Counted from the first letter of the stretch, positions 46,030-53,889 are shown. The stretch is 64,000 nucleotides of DNA from JBEPTX01 sp041691795 (GCA_041691795.1 JBEPTX010000001.1:450756-514755), one strand, 5' to 3'. Numbers and translations: made by a program. Notes: generated from the sequence alone by a model not told the origin.

Positions 46030-46057
46030 TGCCTCTTATTGTATTTTGTAGGTAGAT

Positions 46058-47008
46058 ATGAAGCTCAAACAAACACGAATTATTACTCTCATCCTGGCTT
46101 TCTTTACGGTCACGACAATGGTGGCCTCGCTTCTCCCGACTACGGTATTTGCCTACAAGTGTACTGGTGTTAATAGCGCTGGCGTGTCAGATTACTACAG
46201 CAACGGCGCCTGTTACCAGGCCGTCGGTAGTAAGTGTCTGGATAATCCGCCTAGTAGTGATGGTACTTGTAAGCAACGTGACCAAACCAAAGATACTGTT
46301 TCAACTGCAGATACCCCCGTCAATAATGATGGTACGGCTATCACGACATGGAGCTGTAGCAAAGGCACATATAATGCAACAAAGCGTACCTGCGAGATAT
46401 GTAGTAACTTTGGCAATTGTCAGCCTGCTGGTGTTACTCCTACGCCGAAAGGCAATGACGCAACGGTTGATCCAAACGCGCCTACCAGTTCGAGCTCTAG
46501 TACAAGTGGAACCAAAGGTTCGAGCGACGTAGGGACATGTGCCGGTGTCAAAACAGATTACTTTGCCTGTAGTGGTAATGGCAGCGATGCGGTCGGCAGT
46601 CTTTTAACTCAGATTACTCTGATCGTCAGCGTTGGGGTTGGTATTGTTGCTGTTGGTGGCGTTGTCTACGCGGGAATTTTGTATGCCAGTGCTCAGGACA
46701 ACCAAGATCAAGTCAGAAAATCCATTAATGTTCTTCGTGGTGTTGGAATTGGTATTCTGCTTTATGTATTGATGGTTGCGATCATTAACTTCATCGTTCC
46801 CGGCGGTGTGTTTAGTTCTGGTAGCCCAACGACCGGTTGTCCGACGACGTCTACTGATGGCTCGACTGCGTCTACGACAACTCCGGCCTCGACTTCGTCT
46901 ACCACGACTCCGACGGATGCGAATGCAAAAGACACTTGTTCTAGCAGCACATCAGCTGACGGCACTACTCCCTCGAGTAGCGCGTCCACCACAACCCCAG
47001 CCAAGTAA
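46058..47008 (+). CDS. T4SS pilin-like protein with exported Cys-rich domain and Ser/Thr tail
   Basis: 316 aa. Signal peptide ~1-32, then ~140 exported residues with about ten Cys, then two hydrophobic helices (~178-212 and ~225-250) around a loop ASAQDNQDQVRKSINVLRG. The helix-loop-helix is the pilin core common to the downstream array. The final ~60 residues are almost only Ser, Thr, Ala, Asp and Pro. The sequence TTGTATTTTG lies just upstream of the ATG and recurs before the next gene. It is the largest and first member of the array and may be a tip or anchored pilin. Confidence 0.8.
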   Translation: MKLKQTRIITLILAFFTVTTMVASLLPTTVFAYKCTGVNSAGVSDYYSNGACYQAVGSKCLDNPPSSDGTCKQRDQTKDTVSTADTPVNNDGTAITTWSCSKGTYNATKRTCEICSNFGNCQPAGVTPTPKGNDATVDPNAPTSSSSSTSGTKGSSDVGTCAGVKTDYFACSGNGSDAVGSLLTQITLIVSVGVGIVAVGGVVYAGILYASAQDNQDQVRKSINVLRGVGIGILLYVLMVAIINFIVPGGVFSSGSPTTGCPTTSTDGSTASTTTPASTSSTTTPTDANAKDTCSSSTSADGTTPSSSASTTTPAK

Positions 47009-47077
47009 TAATCTCTCGGTCTGTCCTATTAAAATGCTTGTGTTCAGACGTCGTCTATTGTATTTTGTTTAGTAGAC

Positions 47078-47959
47078 ATGCAATCAAAAATAAAAACTCT
47101 CATTACAGCTGCATTTCTCCTCATAGTACTGTGTGGGATTGGATTGACGTCATCACCTATTGTTCATGCTGACAAAACAAGTGCCTGTGCAAAATACACT
47201 GACTCAACTCTAAAAAGTGATTGCGAGGCTGGTTATGACAGGGCGAGCAACCAGGGTACTTCACAAAGTTGTTCCAGCTTTAGCAATGGCTCAACTCCAT
47301 CAGGCCAGACAGAGACTTATCAGCAAGCCTGCCAGACCGGACTTACCAAAGGCCTAAGTGACAAATCTGGAGCTGCTACTCAGCAAACTGCTCAAAATAC
47401 TGCCACGGCTTGTCAGAAGATGACCAATCAGACGGCCAAAAATACTTGTATTATTAATGACGTATGTGTTGGCGGACAGTCCATAGCGTCCGCTACACAG
47501 GCAGACGAAGCGAGGGCGTGTCAACAAGCGGTTAAAACGTGTCTTGATAGTGGCAAAACTGGTACTGATTTGCAAAATTGTATGAATCAGGCTCCTGGTG
47601 CGTACACGGCGAATACCCAGTCAGCGGCTGCAGCGGCTACCGCTCCTATTGCGGCTGACCCTACGGGTGAATGTGGCAAAGCCCAGACAGTTCTTATTAA
47701 ATGTAATACAAATGACTCAAAGCCTGCGGACTTCTTCAAAGATATATTGTCACAAGCCCTCAAGATCTTAACGGCTGGGGTCGGTATTGTGGCTGTCGGT
47801 GGTATCGTTTATGGTGCCATACTCTACGCCAGTGCCCGTGATAGTGCTAGCCAGACTCAGCAAGCGATTGGTATTATCAGGAACACAGCGATCGGTATTT
47901 TGCTCTATGTCTTTATGGTTGCAATACTTAGTTGGCTTGTGCCGGGTGGTGTATTATGA
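47078..47959 (+). CDS. T4SS pilin-like protein with exported Cys-rich repeats
   Basis: 293 aa. Signal peptide ~1-31; residues ~33-215 carry about 15 Cys in repeats (SDCEAGYDRASNQG, QQACQTGLTKG, ACQKMTNQTAKNTC, ACQQAVKTCLDSG) related to those in VirB6-like protein 2 and the esterase-like protein. The C-terminal pilin core has two helices (~228-252, ~265-290) around a YASARDSASQTQQAIGIIRN loop. The end PGGVL matches the PGGVF of the preceding pilin before its tail. An extracellular disulfide-rich module on a pilin suggests surface display. Confidence 0.8.
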   Translation: MQSKIKTLITAAFLLIVLCGIGLTSSPIVHADKTSACAKYTDSTLKSDCEAGYDRASNQGTSQSCSSFSNGSTPSGQTETYQQACQTGLTKGLSDKSGAATQQTAQNTATACQKMTNQTAKNTCIINDVCVGGQSIASATQADEARACQQAVKTCLDSGKTGTDLQNCMNQAPGAYTANTQSAAAAATAPIAADPTGECGKAQTVLIKCNTNDSKPADFFKDILSQALKILTAGVGIVAVGGIVYGAILYASARDSASQTQQAIGIIRNTAIGILLYVFMVAILSWLVPGGVL

Positions 47960-47975
47960 TAATGGTAGAAAAATT

Positions 47976-48425
47976 ATGATACATAAAATAAATCCCATCA
48001 AAAAGTTTGCACTTATCGCTGCCCTGGTATCAGTTATTGGAGGGGCCAGCCTCTCTGGCATGGTCTATGCAGCACCAACCACTACTTTTGCCGCCGGAAG
48101 TGCGTCGTTTACCCTTTTGCCACCTTGGTATAATAATTTAACAGAATCCGATGGTAGCGGTGGTACAAAAATAAAATCACCAAGTGGCGATATAAAGGGT
48201 TGGCTCTCAACTCTTGTCCTCAACCTTATAACTGACCTACTGTATATTACTGGGTATGTCTCCCTGGGCTTTATCATTTGGGGCGGGTTTAAATTCATGA
48301 TCAATGGTGATAATTCTAGCGGTGTCGCAGCTGCTCGCAAAACAATTCAGAATGCGGTTATTGGACTTGTCATCTCTATTTTTGCCGTCGCGATCGTGAG
48401 CGCATTATCAGGAGCATTTGGATAA
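47976..48425 (+). CDS. T4SS pilin-like protein (array member 3)
   Basis: 149 aa from the ATG at 47976; an upstream extension of the frame to 47787 overlaps the previous gene in another frame and is spurious. Signal peptide ~1-32, then a short exported segment, then two helices (~70-95, ~110-140) around GGFKFMINGDNSSGVAAARKT, a variant of the array signature GGIRYTTSNGDSSxIQxAKN. Strong ribosome binding site is absent, so coupling to the preceding gene 16 bases upstream is likely. Confidence 0.82.
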   Translation: MIHKINPIKKFALIAALVSVIGGASLSGMVYAAPTTTFAAGSASFTLLPPWYNNLTESDGSGGTKIKSPSGDIKGWLSTLVLNLITDLLYITGYVSLGFIIWGGFKFMINGDNSSGVAAARKTIQNAVIGLVISIFAVAIVSALSGAFG

Positions 48426-48429
48426 GCCT

Positions 48430-48729
48430 ATGTTAGATTTCATATACAGATTCGCCGTTGCACCCATCAAGATCACAGCTGATGACATACAAGCACCGAA
48501 AATTAATGCGACAGGCGATACACTTCGTGCCGGATTAGGTACGGTCTATCTTTGGGCGGGTATTGTGTGTGTGATTGTTATGATCATTGGTGGCATTCGC
48601 TATACGACATCAGCTGGTGATTCATCTGGTATTCAATCAGCCAAAAACACCATTATGTACGGTGTTGTTGGGCTGGTTGTTATTCTCATGGCAGCTGCCA
48701 TTACCCAATTTATTACTGGGAGATTCTAA
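48430..48729 (+). CDS. T4SS pilin-like protein without signal peptide (array member 4)
   Basis: 99 aa from the ATG at 48430, four bases after the preceding stop; a TTG at 48418 overlapping that gene would add four residues and has AGGAG only three bases upstream. It lacks a cleavable signal and begins MLDFIYRFAVAPIKI before the pilin core: helix ~40-60, MIIGGIRYTTSAGDSSG loop, helix ~75-95. It could be the VirB2-like membrane-resident subunit. Expressed with its neighbours. Confidence 0.78.
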   Translation: MLDFIYRFAVAPIKITADDIQAPKINATGDTLRAGLGTVYLWAGIVCVIVMIIGGIRYTTSAGDSSGIQSAKNTIMYGVVGLVVILMAAAITQFITGRF

Positions 48730-48731
48730 TC

Positions 48732-49145
48732 GTGAAACTGCTCCTCTCTATTGTTATGAAAAAAATAACTTTGTCGGCGCTGTCCCTAGCGATACTTCTC
48801 GCTACATTTTTGGTAGCTGTGCCAACAAGCCATGCCGTCAACGTCTTTAATGGTCAAAAAGACCCCGCCGTAACAGGTACAGACGTCGTCACTAATAACA
48901 AGAGCGGGAGCAGTGATTTCCCAACATTAATGAGACAAATAATCTCCACAGTTCTTGTTATTTTAGGTATGTTAGCCGTCATTATGATTATCATTGGTGG
49001 TATTCGCTATACAACGTCCAATGGTGATTCCAGCCGTATTCAAGGCGCAAAAAATACCATACTGTATGCTGTTGTTGGCCTGGTTATCGCCATTTTGGCG
49101 TATGCGATTGTCAACTTCTTTATTAGCGTATTTTCCAAGAAATAA
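48732..49145 (+). CDS. T4SS pilin-like protein (array member 5)
   Basis: 137 aa from a GTG with GGGAG about nine bases upstream; an internal ATG at 48756 lacks a ribosome binding site. Signal peptide to ~35, short exported segment, helix, then GGIRYTTSNGDSSRIQGAKN and AILAYAIVNFF. It is near-identical in the core to the following two members, showing recent tandem duplication. Confidence 0.84.
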   Translation: MKLLLSIVMKKITLSALSLAILLATFLVAVPTSHAVNVFNGQKDPAVTGTDVVTNNKSGSSDFPTLMRQIISTVLVILGMLAVIMIIIGGIRYTTSNGDSSRIQGAKNTILYAVVGLVIAILAYAIVNFFISVFSKK

Positions 49146-49160
49146 GGGATAAGGATCAAT

Positions 49161-49547
49161 ATGAATAAACTGAAACAACGACTTATCGCAATTGCAACCA
49201 CAGCATTCATTGCTGGTTTTGTACTTGTCCCAGTCGCGCCAGCACACGCTGTAGATATTCTCTCTAGTGGCTGTACTGGTACAGCTGCGAGTAGCGCGGT
49301 TTGTAAGAGCAAGGATACTGACAATGCCACCACTATGACCAAAACGATCATCACCACCATCCTCTATATTCTCGGTATTATTGCTGTTCTGATGATTATC
49401 ATCGGTGGTATCAAATACACCACCAGTAACGGAGATTCGAGTGGTATTCAGAGCGCAAAAAATACCATACTGTATGCCGTTGTTGGGCTGGTTATCGCTA
49501 TTATGTCGTTTGCTATTGTTAACTTCGTAATCGACCGGATAAAGTAA
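49161..49547 (+). CDS. T4SS pilin-like protein (array member 6)
   Basis: 128 aa. AAGGAT precedes the ATG. Signal peptide ~1-30 ending AHA, then a segment with two Cys (SGCTGTAASSAVCKS) that may form a disulfide, then the pilin core with GGIKYTTSNGDSSGIQSAKN and a second helix that ends in VIDRIK. Closely related to members 5 and 7. Confidence 0.84.
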   Translation: MNKLKQRLIAIATTAFIAGFVLVPVAPAHAVDILSSGCTGTAASSAVCKSKDTDNATTMTKTIITTILYILGIIAVLMIIIGGIKYTTSNGDSSGIQSAKNTILYAVVGLVIAIMSFAIVNFVIDRIK

Positions 49548-49589
49548 TGATATGATAAAGATAAATCAAAAACATAAGGGGAAAAATTC

Positions 49590-49973
49590 ATGAACAGACT
49601 AAAAAGCATTATTGCAGCGGCCATGGTCGTCACCTCATTGTCGTTCCTTCCAGCAACGACAGCCTTTGCTGCTGACGCAAATCCATCCAAAGATATCAGC
49701 TCAGGTGTGAGCGCCATTGGTGGTGGAGATGCTAATCAAGGTGACCTTAACACGGCTATCAAAGCAGTTGTAAACGTCCTATTGTATCTTTTGGGTGCAA
49801 TTGCCGTCATCATGATCATCATTGGTGGTATCAGGTACGCAACCAGCAATGGTGACTCTGCTCAGCTTCAATCGGCCAAAAACACCATTCTCTACGCTGT
49901 TATTGGCGTCGTGATTGCTCTGATTGCCTATGCCATTGTCAATTTCTTTATCAGTACGTTTACCAAAAAGTAA
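49590..49973 (+). CDS. T4SS pilin-like protein (array member 7)
   Basis: 127 aa with AAGGGGAAA upstream of the ATG. Signal peptide ~1-28 ending FAADA, a Gly/Asp-rich exported stretch, then the two-helix core with GGIRYATSNGDSAQLQSAKN and the ending FFISTFTKK, matching the VFSKK end of member 5. Likely a VirB2-like pilus or channel subunit. Confidence 0.84.
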   Translation: MNRLKSIIAAAMVVTSLSFLPATTAFAADANPSKDISSGVSAIGGGDANQGDLNTAIKAVVNVLLYLLGAIAVIMIIIGGIRYATSNGDSAQLQSAKNTILYAVIGVVIALIAYAIVNFFISTFTKK

Positions 49974-50037
49974 TGACAATTCCCCGGTAATTTGGTATAA
50001 ACATAAGTAGAACAATTCATAGCGGAAGGAACTAAGA

Positions 50038-50472
50038 ATGAAACAACGAATAAAGCAGCTTTTGATCAGCGCATTTGCACTGCCGGTCTTGACCCTCGGT
50101 GCCGGTGCAGCAGTCGCAACATTACAAGGTGCCACAGCTTTGGCTGATTGTAACCAAACAACAGGTGGTCAGGACTTGTCATTACAGGCGGGTGCCGACT
50201 GTAGCAAGGGCAATGGCCAGCAGACTGACCTATTTGGTCAATCAGGTGTCTTTAAAACCATCACGAACGTACTGTTGTTCTTGATTGGTGCGATCTCCGT
50301 GATCATGTTGATCATTGGTGGTATCCGCTACGTTGTCTCCGGTGGTGATTCAAGTGCCGTTCAGGCAGCCAAGAATACCATCCTCTACGCCATCGTTGGT
50401 GTGGTCGTCGCGCTTTTGGCCTACGCAGTCGTCAACTTCGTTGTCGGTAACTTCTCTGGTCAGACTCAATAA
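50038..50472 (+). CDS. T4SS pilin-like protein (array member 8)
   Basis: 144 aa with a good GGAAGGA ribosome binding site. Signal peptide ~1-37, an exported segment with Cys residues and GADCSKGNGQQTDLFGQSGVF, then GGIRYVVSGGDSSAVQAAKN and a second helix ending in NFSGQTQ. It is the closest relative of the isolated pilin at 54001-54399 (both have the YVVSGG variant and a GNGQ segment). A strong terminator follows and closes the array. Confidence 0.86.
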   Translation: MKQRIKQLLISAFALPVLTLGAGAAVATLQGATALADCNQTTGGQDLSLQAGADCSKGNGQQTDLFGQSGVFKTITNVLLFLIGAISVIMLIIGGIRYVVSGGDSSAVQAAKNTILYAIVGVVVALLAYAVVNFVVGNFSGQTQ

Positions 50473-50487
50473 TACTGACCCTATCTT

Positions 50488-50521
50488 AAACAAAACCGCC
50501 TATATGTAGGCGGTTTTGTTT
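50488..50521. terminator. Intrinsic terminator closing the pilin array
   Basis: AAACAAAACCGCCTA and its exact reverse complement form a 15-bp stem around TATG, with a T-run on the plus strand and an A-run before it, so it can work in both directions. Confidence 0.9.
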
Positions 50522-50554
50522 TATGTCAGTTCCTATCAATTCACTATAGAAATA

Positions 50555-50715
50555 GAGAGGGACCGACCAAAGGGAGTTGTCCGAGTGACCGTCCTTGAAG
50601 CTGTTTAGTACTCGGCTACGGGAACCCGCCACACAAGGTTTGCTTCCTTTCGGGGTACAAAAGAATGCTTCTGGTTCTTTTAGGGAAAAGAACAGGAGAA
50701 AGTTAGTTAATAGAG
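50555..50715. other. Structured intergenic, candidate non-coding RNA
   Basis: The 305-base gap between the last pilin and hsp20 has no credible ORF but has nested complementarity: CCAAAGGGAG (50567-50576) with CTTCCTTTCGG (50643-50653), CCGAGT (50581) with ACTCGG (50610-50615), CGGGAACCCG (50619-50628) and an 8-bp hairpin GTTCTTTT/AAAAGAAC (50674-50693). Strong terminators lie on both sides. A minus-strand transcript would end at the 50488-50521 terminator. Strand and class are not resolved; it does not match tmRNA, RNase P or SRP RNA signatures known to me. Confidence 0.45.
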
Positions 50716-50733
50716 AAATAAGATATAAACAAA

Positions 50734-50755
50734 AACACCCCATCTCTGGAGTGTT
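50734..50755 (-). terminator. Intrinsic terminator of hsp20
   Basis: On the minus strand AACACTCC pairs with GGGGTGTT (one G-T pair) around a 6-base loop and is followed by TTTTTG. It lies 23 bases after the hsp20 stop. Confidence 0.75.
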
Positions 50756-50777
50756 CCTGTAACAAGATCAATTCTAA

Positions 50778-51239
50778 TTATAGAACTTGGATCTTCTTTG
50801 CTTGCTCTTGCTTCACCTTGGTGAACGTAATGGTCAGAACACCGTCTTTTAGGACAGCTTCGACTTCGTCTTCACGGACAGCAACAGGGAGTGCTAATGT
50901 ACGGCTGAATTCGCCCCAGTAACATTCCTGGATGTGCCAGTTAGTCGCGTCAGTGTCGTCACCGCTGCTTAGCGTACCGCTTACAGTCAAGATGCCGTCA
51001 CTAATGCTTACATCTAATTCTTCTTTGTTTACACCAGCTGTACGTGCTTTGACGACTAATTTCTCGTCAGTTTCGTACACGTCAACTGCTAATTGACCAG
51101 GGAATTCATCGTCTGGTTCTTCGTTGTCGTCAGCCATAACAGGTGCTGACTGATCATTAACCGTCATGTCGTCGTCATTTAGGAACGCCGCGGCAAGTTC
51201 ATCTTCGATCAATAGATCGTCATTTTGTTTACGGGCCAT
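50778..51239 (-). CDS. Hsp20/alpha-crystallin small heat shock protein
   Basis: 153 aa. The acidic N-terminal ~50 residues precede an alpha-crystallin domain (~52-150) with LAVDVYETDEKLVVKARTAG, VSISDGILTVSG and the near-terminal EAVLKDGVLTITFTKVK, which carries the A-x-x-x-n-GvL signature. It is an ATP-independent holdase that keeps unfolded proteins soluble. A GGAGG ribosome binding site lies six bases upstream of the ATG. An inverted repeat AGACC/GGTCT in the leader is the only regulatory hint; no CIRCE or HAIR operator is visible. Confidence 0.92.
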   Translation of the reverse strand: MARKQNDDLLIEDELAAAFLNDDDMTVNDQSAPVMADDNEEPDDEFPGQLAVDVYETDEKLVVKARTAGVNKEELDVSISDGILTVSGTLSSGDDTDATNWHIQECYWGEFSRTLALPVAVREDEVEAVLKDGVLTITFTKVKQEQAKKIQVL

Positions 51240-51381
51240 GAGTATCCTCCACTTTTCTCTAGGCTACTAGATTGGGACTTTGCCAGACCCTCGCATGGTC
51301 TATTGACAAATAGTCTTCTACAGTATAACCAACACCTGCGGTATAATCAACTAAAGGACGACACCAAACGTAAAAAGTACA

Positions 51382-52053
51382 ATGATTGACAAGATATTAT
51401 CTTTGATTGCCCCTCACCACTGTTGTGGATGCGGTGAAATAGGGTCACTATTATGCCCCAATTGTAAATATGACATCACCTCCGAACCATTCGAGCTTTG
51501 TATTGCCTGTGGAAGCCTGGCAAATAGACAAACTGGGGTCTGTCGCAGTTGCCGAGTACCCTATCAAAAAGCCTGGTGCGTTGGTGAGCGCTCCGACAGT
51601 CTGCAGCGCCTGATCGGTGACTTCAAATTTCAAAATGCTCGCAGTGCTCATATCCAATTAACTGATCTGTTAGACGATACACTTCCCCAACTGCCTGCAG
51701 ATACGATTATTATTCCTATCCCAACCGTTCGTTCCCACATTCGCGAACGCGGCTACGATCACATGCTGCTGATTGCGCGTCGCCTGGCTAAACGTCGTGG
51801 CTTGAGCGTTCAGACAAGCCTTCAGCGCGCAACCTCGACCAAACAGCGCGGTATTGGTCGTCGAGAGCGTATTGCTCAGGCAAAGATCGCCTTTCGTCAT
51901 GACGGCCCTCTCAACCCCAATCAGACCTATTTGATTATCGATGATGTCGTCACGACTGGTGCGACGTTAAAGTATGCGGCAATAACACTTCAATCTGCAG
52001 GTGCCAAGAACATCTGGGTCGCCTCGGTCAGTCGGCAGCCTTCTCTCGTTTAA
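51382..52053 (+). CDS. comF: ComF-family phosphoribosyltransferase-like competence protein
   Basis: 223 aa. The N-terminal ~60 residues contain four CxxC pairs (HHCCGCGEIGSLLCPNC; CIACG; CRSC) forming a zinc-ribbon. The remainder is a type I phosphoribosyltransferase fold with the PRPP motif YLIIDDVVTTGATL and RERGYDHMLLIARRLAKR. ComF works in DNA uptake during natural transformation and cooperates with the ComFA helicase and PriA. Together with the T4SS it points to DNA exchange. A TATAAT lies about 35 bases upstream and AAAGGA in the leader. Confidence 0.9.
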   Translation: MIDKILSLIAPHHCCGCGEIGSLLCPNCKYDITSEPFELCIACGSLANRQTGVCRSCRVPYQKAWCVGERSDSLQRLIGDFKFQNARSAHIQLTDLLDDTLPQLPADTIIIPIPTVRSHIRERGYDHMLLIARRLAKRRGLSVQTSLQRATSTKQRGIGRRERIAQAKIAFRHDGPLNPNQTYLIIDDVVTTGATLKYAAITLQSAGAKNIWVASVSRQPSLV

Positions 52054-53585
52054 ACTACTGGTGGCTGAGTCGGTGGGCGTGGATCCAGAGGGTTTACCTC
52101 TACCGCTGGCGGGGTTACTCCCGCTTCCTTCTCTCGGGCTAGTTCAAACATGTCTTTTGGTTCTTCGTAATCATCAGTGGCGGCACCCGGGTGCGAACCA
52201 CCCGCAGGCATCAGGGGTGCCGAAGGAGTTGGCTGCGCAATCTGTTGTTGCCAGTTGTAGCCGTCGTCTACTATTACCGTTCCACTCGAGGCCCGATCGG
52301 TATCAACAATGCTCCCCTCAAACTGGCGTCGTCGGTAGGCCAGGAATCCAAGCGTACCAAGGACAAGAATGGCGCCACCACCAACAAGCGTCGCGATAAA
52401 GACTAAAATTGAGGTAGTATTTACTCCTTGCTTGGCGGCTGCTTGTAGATTAAAGCTAAAGCTCTGGGTGTCAGGTGCCTTGCCATCGGTCGGGACTGCC
52501 ATTGCATTGACGGTGAAACTCACACTCTGCGTCGTGTTGTCGGCGGCAGTTATCGTCGCATTGTACGTTCCTTCGGCCAAACTAAACTCAGCAGTGCCGT
52601 CTTTGGCTGTTGTACGGCTAATACTGCCAATTTGTATCTGAGCACCCTCGGCAGGAGCAGTATTTTCGGTGATCACCAACGTGACTGGAAAGCCCTTGGT
52701 TACTAACAAGCTATCATACGTATTTATCTTTTGATCGGCACCCGTACTGCTGATCGTAAAATAATATTGCACTCCTGGTTTTAGTTTGGCGAGACCCGCC
52801 TTGTAGCTACCGTCGGCTTGTTTGATAGCATCAACTTTTGTCGTTGCTGTTGCTCGGCTGGTACCATATACCAACCCTGTTGATGCTTGCTCTTTGCTCA
52901 GTTTCCATCCGATAGTTGCAGTGGTGTATGTTGTTGGCGCAGACACATCAGTGATCACCCCTGATAAATCAACTGTTGTATTATCATCTACAGTTGTCGG
53001 AGTTGGTGGGGTGACAACAGGAACAGGGGTTGGGGTCGGAACGGGTGTCGGTGTAGGAGTTGGAGTAGGCGTGGGTGTCGGTGTAGGAGTTGGAGTAGGG
53101 TTCTGACCAATGATCGTGAACGAACTACCGACAGGATTTGTTGCGGCGTTATCAACATTGCTCCCAGGTGCAAAATTCAATGATGTCACCCCTGGATTGA
53201 GTGCCAAGAAGGTGATTGAAAATATCTGAGTAAAGCCGCTCTTGCCAGGATTCTCGGTACCACTAAATCGGACACTCCCTCCACTCGCATCAACACTGAT
53301 CGAAGGATTGCCATTACTGTAGTCACTGCCAGATGCAGACGTTCCGGTGACTCGCAGTTTAGAAGTATCAAAAGTGACATATCCCGATGTACTGCCATTT
53401 GTCACCTGCGCAGCCCTGTAGGCTCTGACATTGATCGTAAAGCTTGTATTGTTATTCACACTCGTCGGGACAGAGCCAAAAATAAGGCCGTTTGAGTCGG
53501 CGAATACTGACTGCGCAGGCACAACCGAAAAGACCGTTACCATGGCAACGAACGCATAGAGTAGTCGGCTGATTTTTTGCTTCAT
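52050..53585 (-). CDS. Secreted, membrane-anchored cohesin-like surface protein with Pro-Thr linker
   Basis: 511 aa from the ATG at 53585; the frame continues upstream only with a TTG. Signal peptide ~1-30, then a beta-sandwich (~32-165) resembling cohesin/CBM-type domains (GYVTFDTSKLRVTG; GFTQIFSITFLALNPG). A Pro-Thr repeat linker (~168-205) leads to a fibronectin-III-like region (~215-300), a carboxypeptidase-regulatory-like domain (~305-380), a transmembrane helix (~400-425) and a cytoplasmic Pro-rich tail. It is probably displayed on the surface and may bind carbohydrate or a partner. It overlaps comF by 4 bases at the 3' end. Confidence 0.83.
   Translation of the reverse strand: MKQKISRLLYAFVAMVTVFSVVPAQSVFADSNGLIFGSVPTSVNNNTSFTINVRAYRAAQVTNGSTSGYVTFDTSKLRVTGTSASGSDYSNGNPSISVDASGGSVRFSGTENPGKSGFTQIFSITFLALNPGVTSLNFAPGSNVDNAATNPVGSSFTIIGQNPTPTPTPTPTPTPTPTPTPVPTPTPVPVVTPPTPTTVDDNTTVDLSGVITDVSAPTTYTTATIGWKLSKEQASTGLVYGTSRATATTKVDAIKQADGSYKAGLAKLKPGVQYYFTISSTGADQKINTYDSLLVTKGFPVTLVITENTAPAEGAQIQIGSISRTTAKDGTAEFSLAEGTYNATITAADNTTQSVSFTVNAMAVPTDGKAPDTQSFSFNLQAAAKQGVNTTSILVFIATLVGGGAILVLGTLGFLAYRRRQFEGSIVDTDRASSGTVIVDDGYNWQQQIAQPTPSAPLMPAGGSHPGAATDDYEEPKDMFELAREKEAGVTPPAVEVNPLDPRPPTQPPVV
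53043..53099. repeat. 30-base tandem repeat coding for the Pro-Thr linker
   Basis: The 27-base sequence starting GGGTGTCGGTGTAGGAGTTG occurs at 53043-53069 and again at 53073-53099. Longer stretches of the same Pro-Thr/Pro-Val codons flank it. Copy number could vary by slippage in steps of ten residues. Confidence 0.8.
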
Positions 53586-53716
53586 ATTGTGTCTGTTTTT
53601 TGTGTGATTATTCTCAATCAAATTATAGCATAAGCTTTCACTGTTAGCACTAGGGTATTATTATCACTCGACAGTCTATTTTGTATCTGTTATTATGGAA
53701 TTCGTTCAACATGCCT

Positions 53717-53806
53717 GGAGAGGTGCCCGAGTGGTTTAAGGGAACAGTCTTGAAAACTGTCGTGTCAGCAATGGTACCATGAGTTCGAATCTCATCCTCT
53801 CCGCCA
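53717..53806 (+). tRNA. tRNA-Ser (anticodon UGA)
   Basis: 90 nt with encoded CCA. The acceptor stem GGAGAGG/CCTCTCC is perfect, the anticodon stem ACAGT/ACTGT encloses CTTGAAA (anticodon TGA), a long class II variable arm follows and the T arm is ATGAG-TTCGAAT-CTCAT. A promoter TCGACA-17-TATTAT lies at about 53670-53697. Confidence 0.95.
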
Positions 53807-53872
53807 AGAAAAAAAGACGATCAGTTGACCGTCTTTTTTTCTTGGCTTCGTGTCTGAGATTCGAACTCATGG
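53777..53872. repeat. Inverted copy of the tRNA-Ser(UGA) 3' half and terminator
   Basis: The T-arm segment CCATGAGTTCGAATCTCA (53777-53794) is repeated exactly in inverted orientation at 53855-53872. The sequence GCCAAGAAAAAAAGACG (53803-53819) and its reverse complement (53830-53846) form the terminator. Both pairs are separated by 8 bases on each side, so the whole block is one gap-free mirror with an 8-base divergent segment (the acceptor strand). The minus-strand copy has no 5' half and is a tRNA relic. Confidence 0.8.
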
Positions 53873-53889
53873 TCGTTTTAGCTAAAGCT

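Noticed and set aside
47787..47975. 63-residue N-terminal extension of pilin array member 3
   Set aside because: It overlaps pilin 2 in another frame, lacks protein-like composition, and would bury the signal peptide.
50640..50665. Possible SRP RNA motif (CCCGAAAGGAAGC on the minus strand)
   Set aside because: The paired CAGG side and the AGCAGC bulge of the SRP RNA core are missing.
50486..50743. An 85-residue minus-strand frame beside hsp20
   Set aside because: It spans two terminators and structured intergenic; no ribosome binding site or protein-like pattern.
53043..53099. CRISPR-like repeats
   Set aside because: Two direct copies without spacers, inside a Pro-Thr coding linker. No CRISPR array or cas gene was seen anywhere in the window.
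53639..53660. CIRCE-like half site TTAGCACT
   Set aside because: Only one arm is present and it is not upstream of a heat-shock gene.
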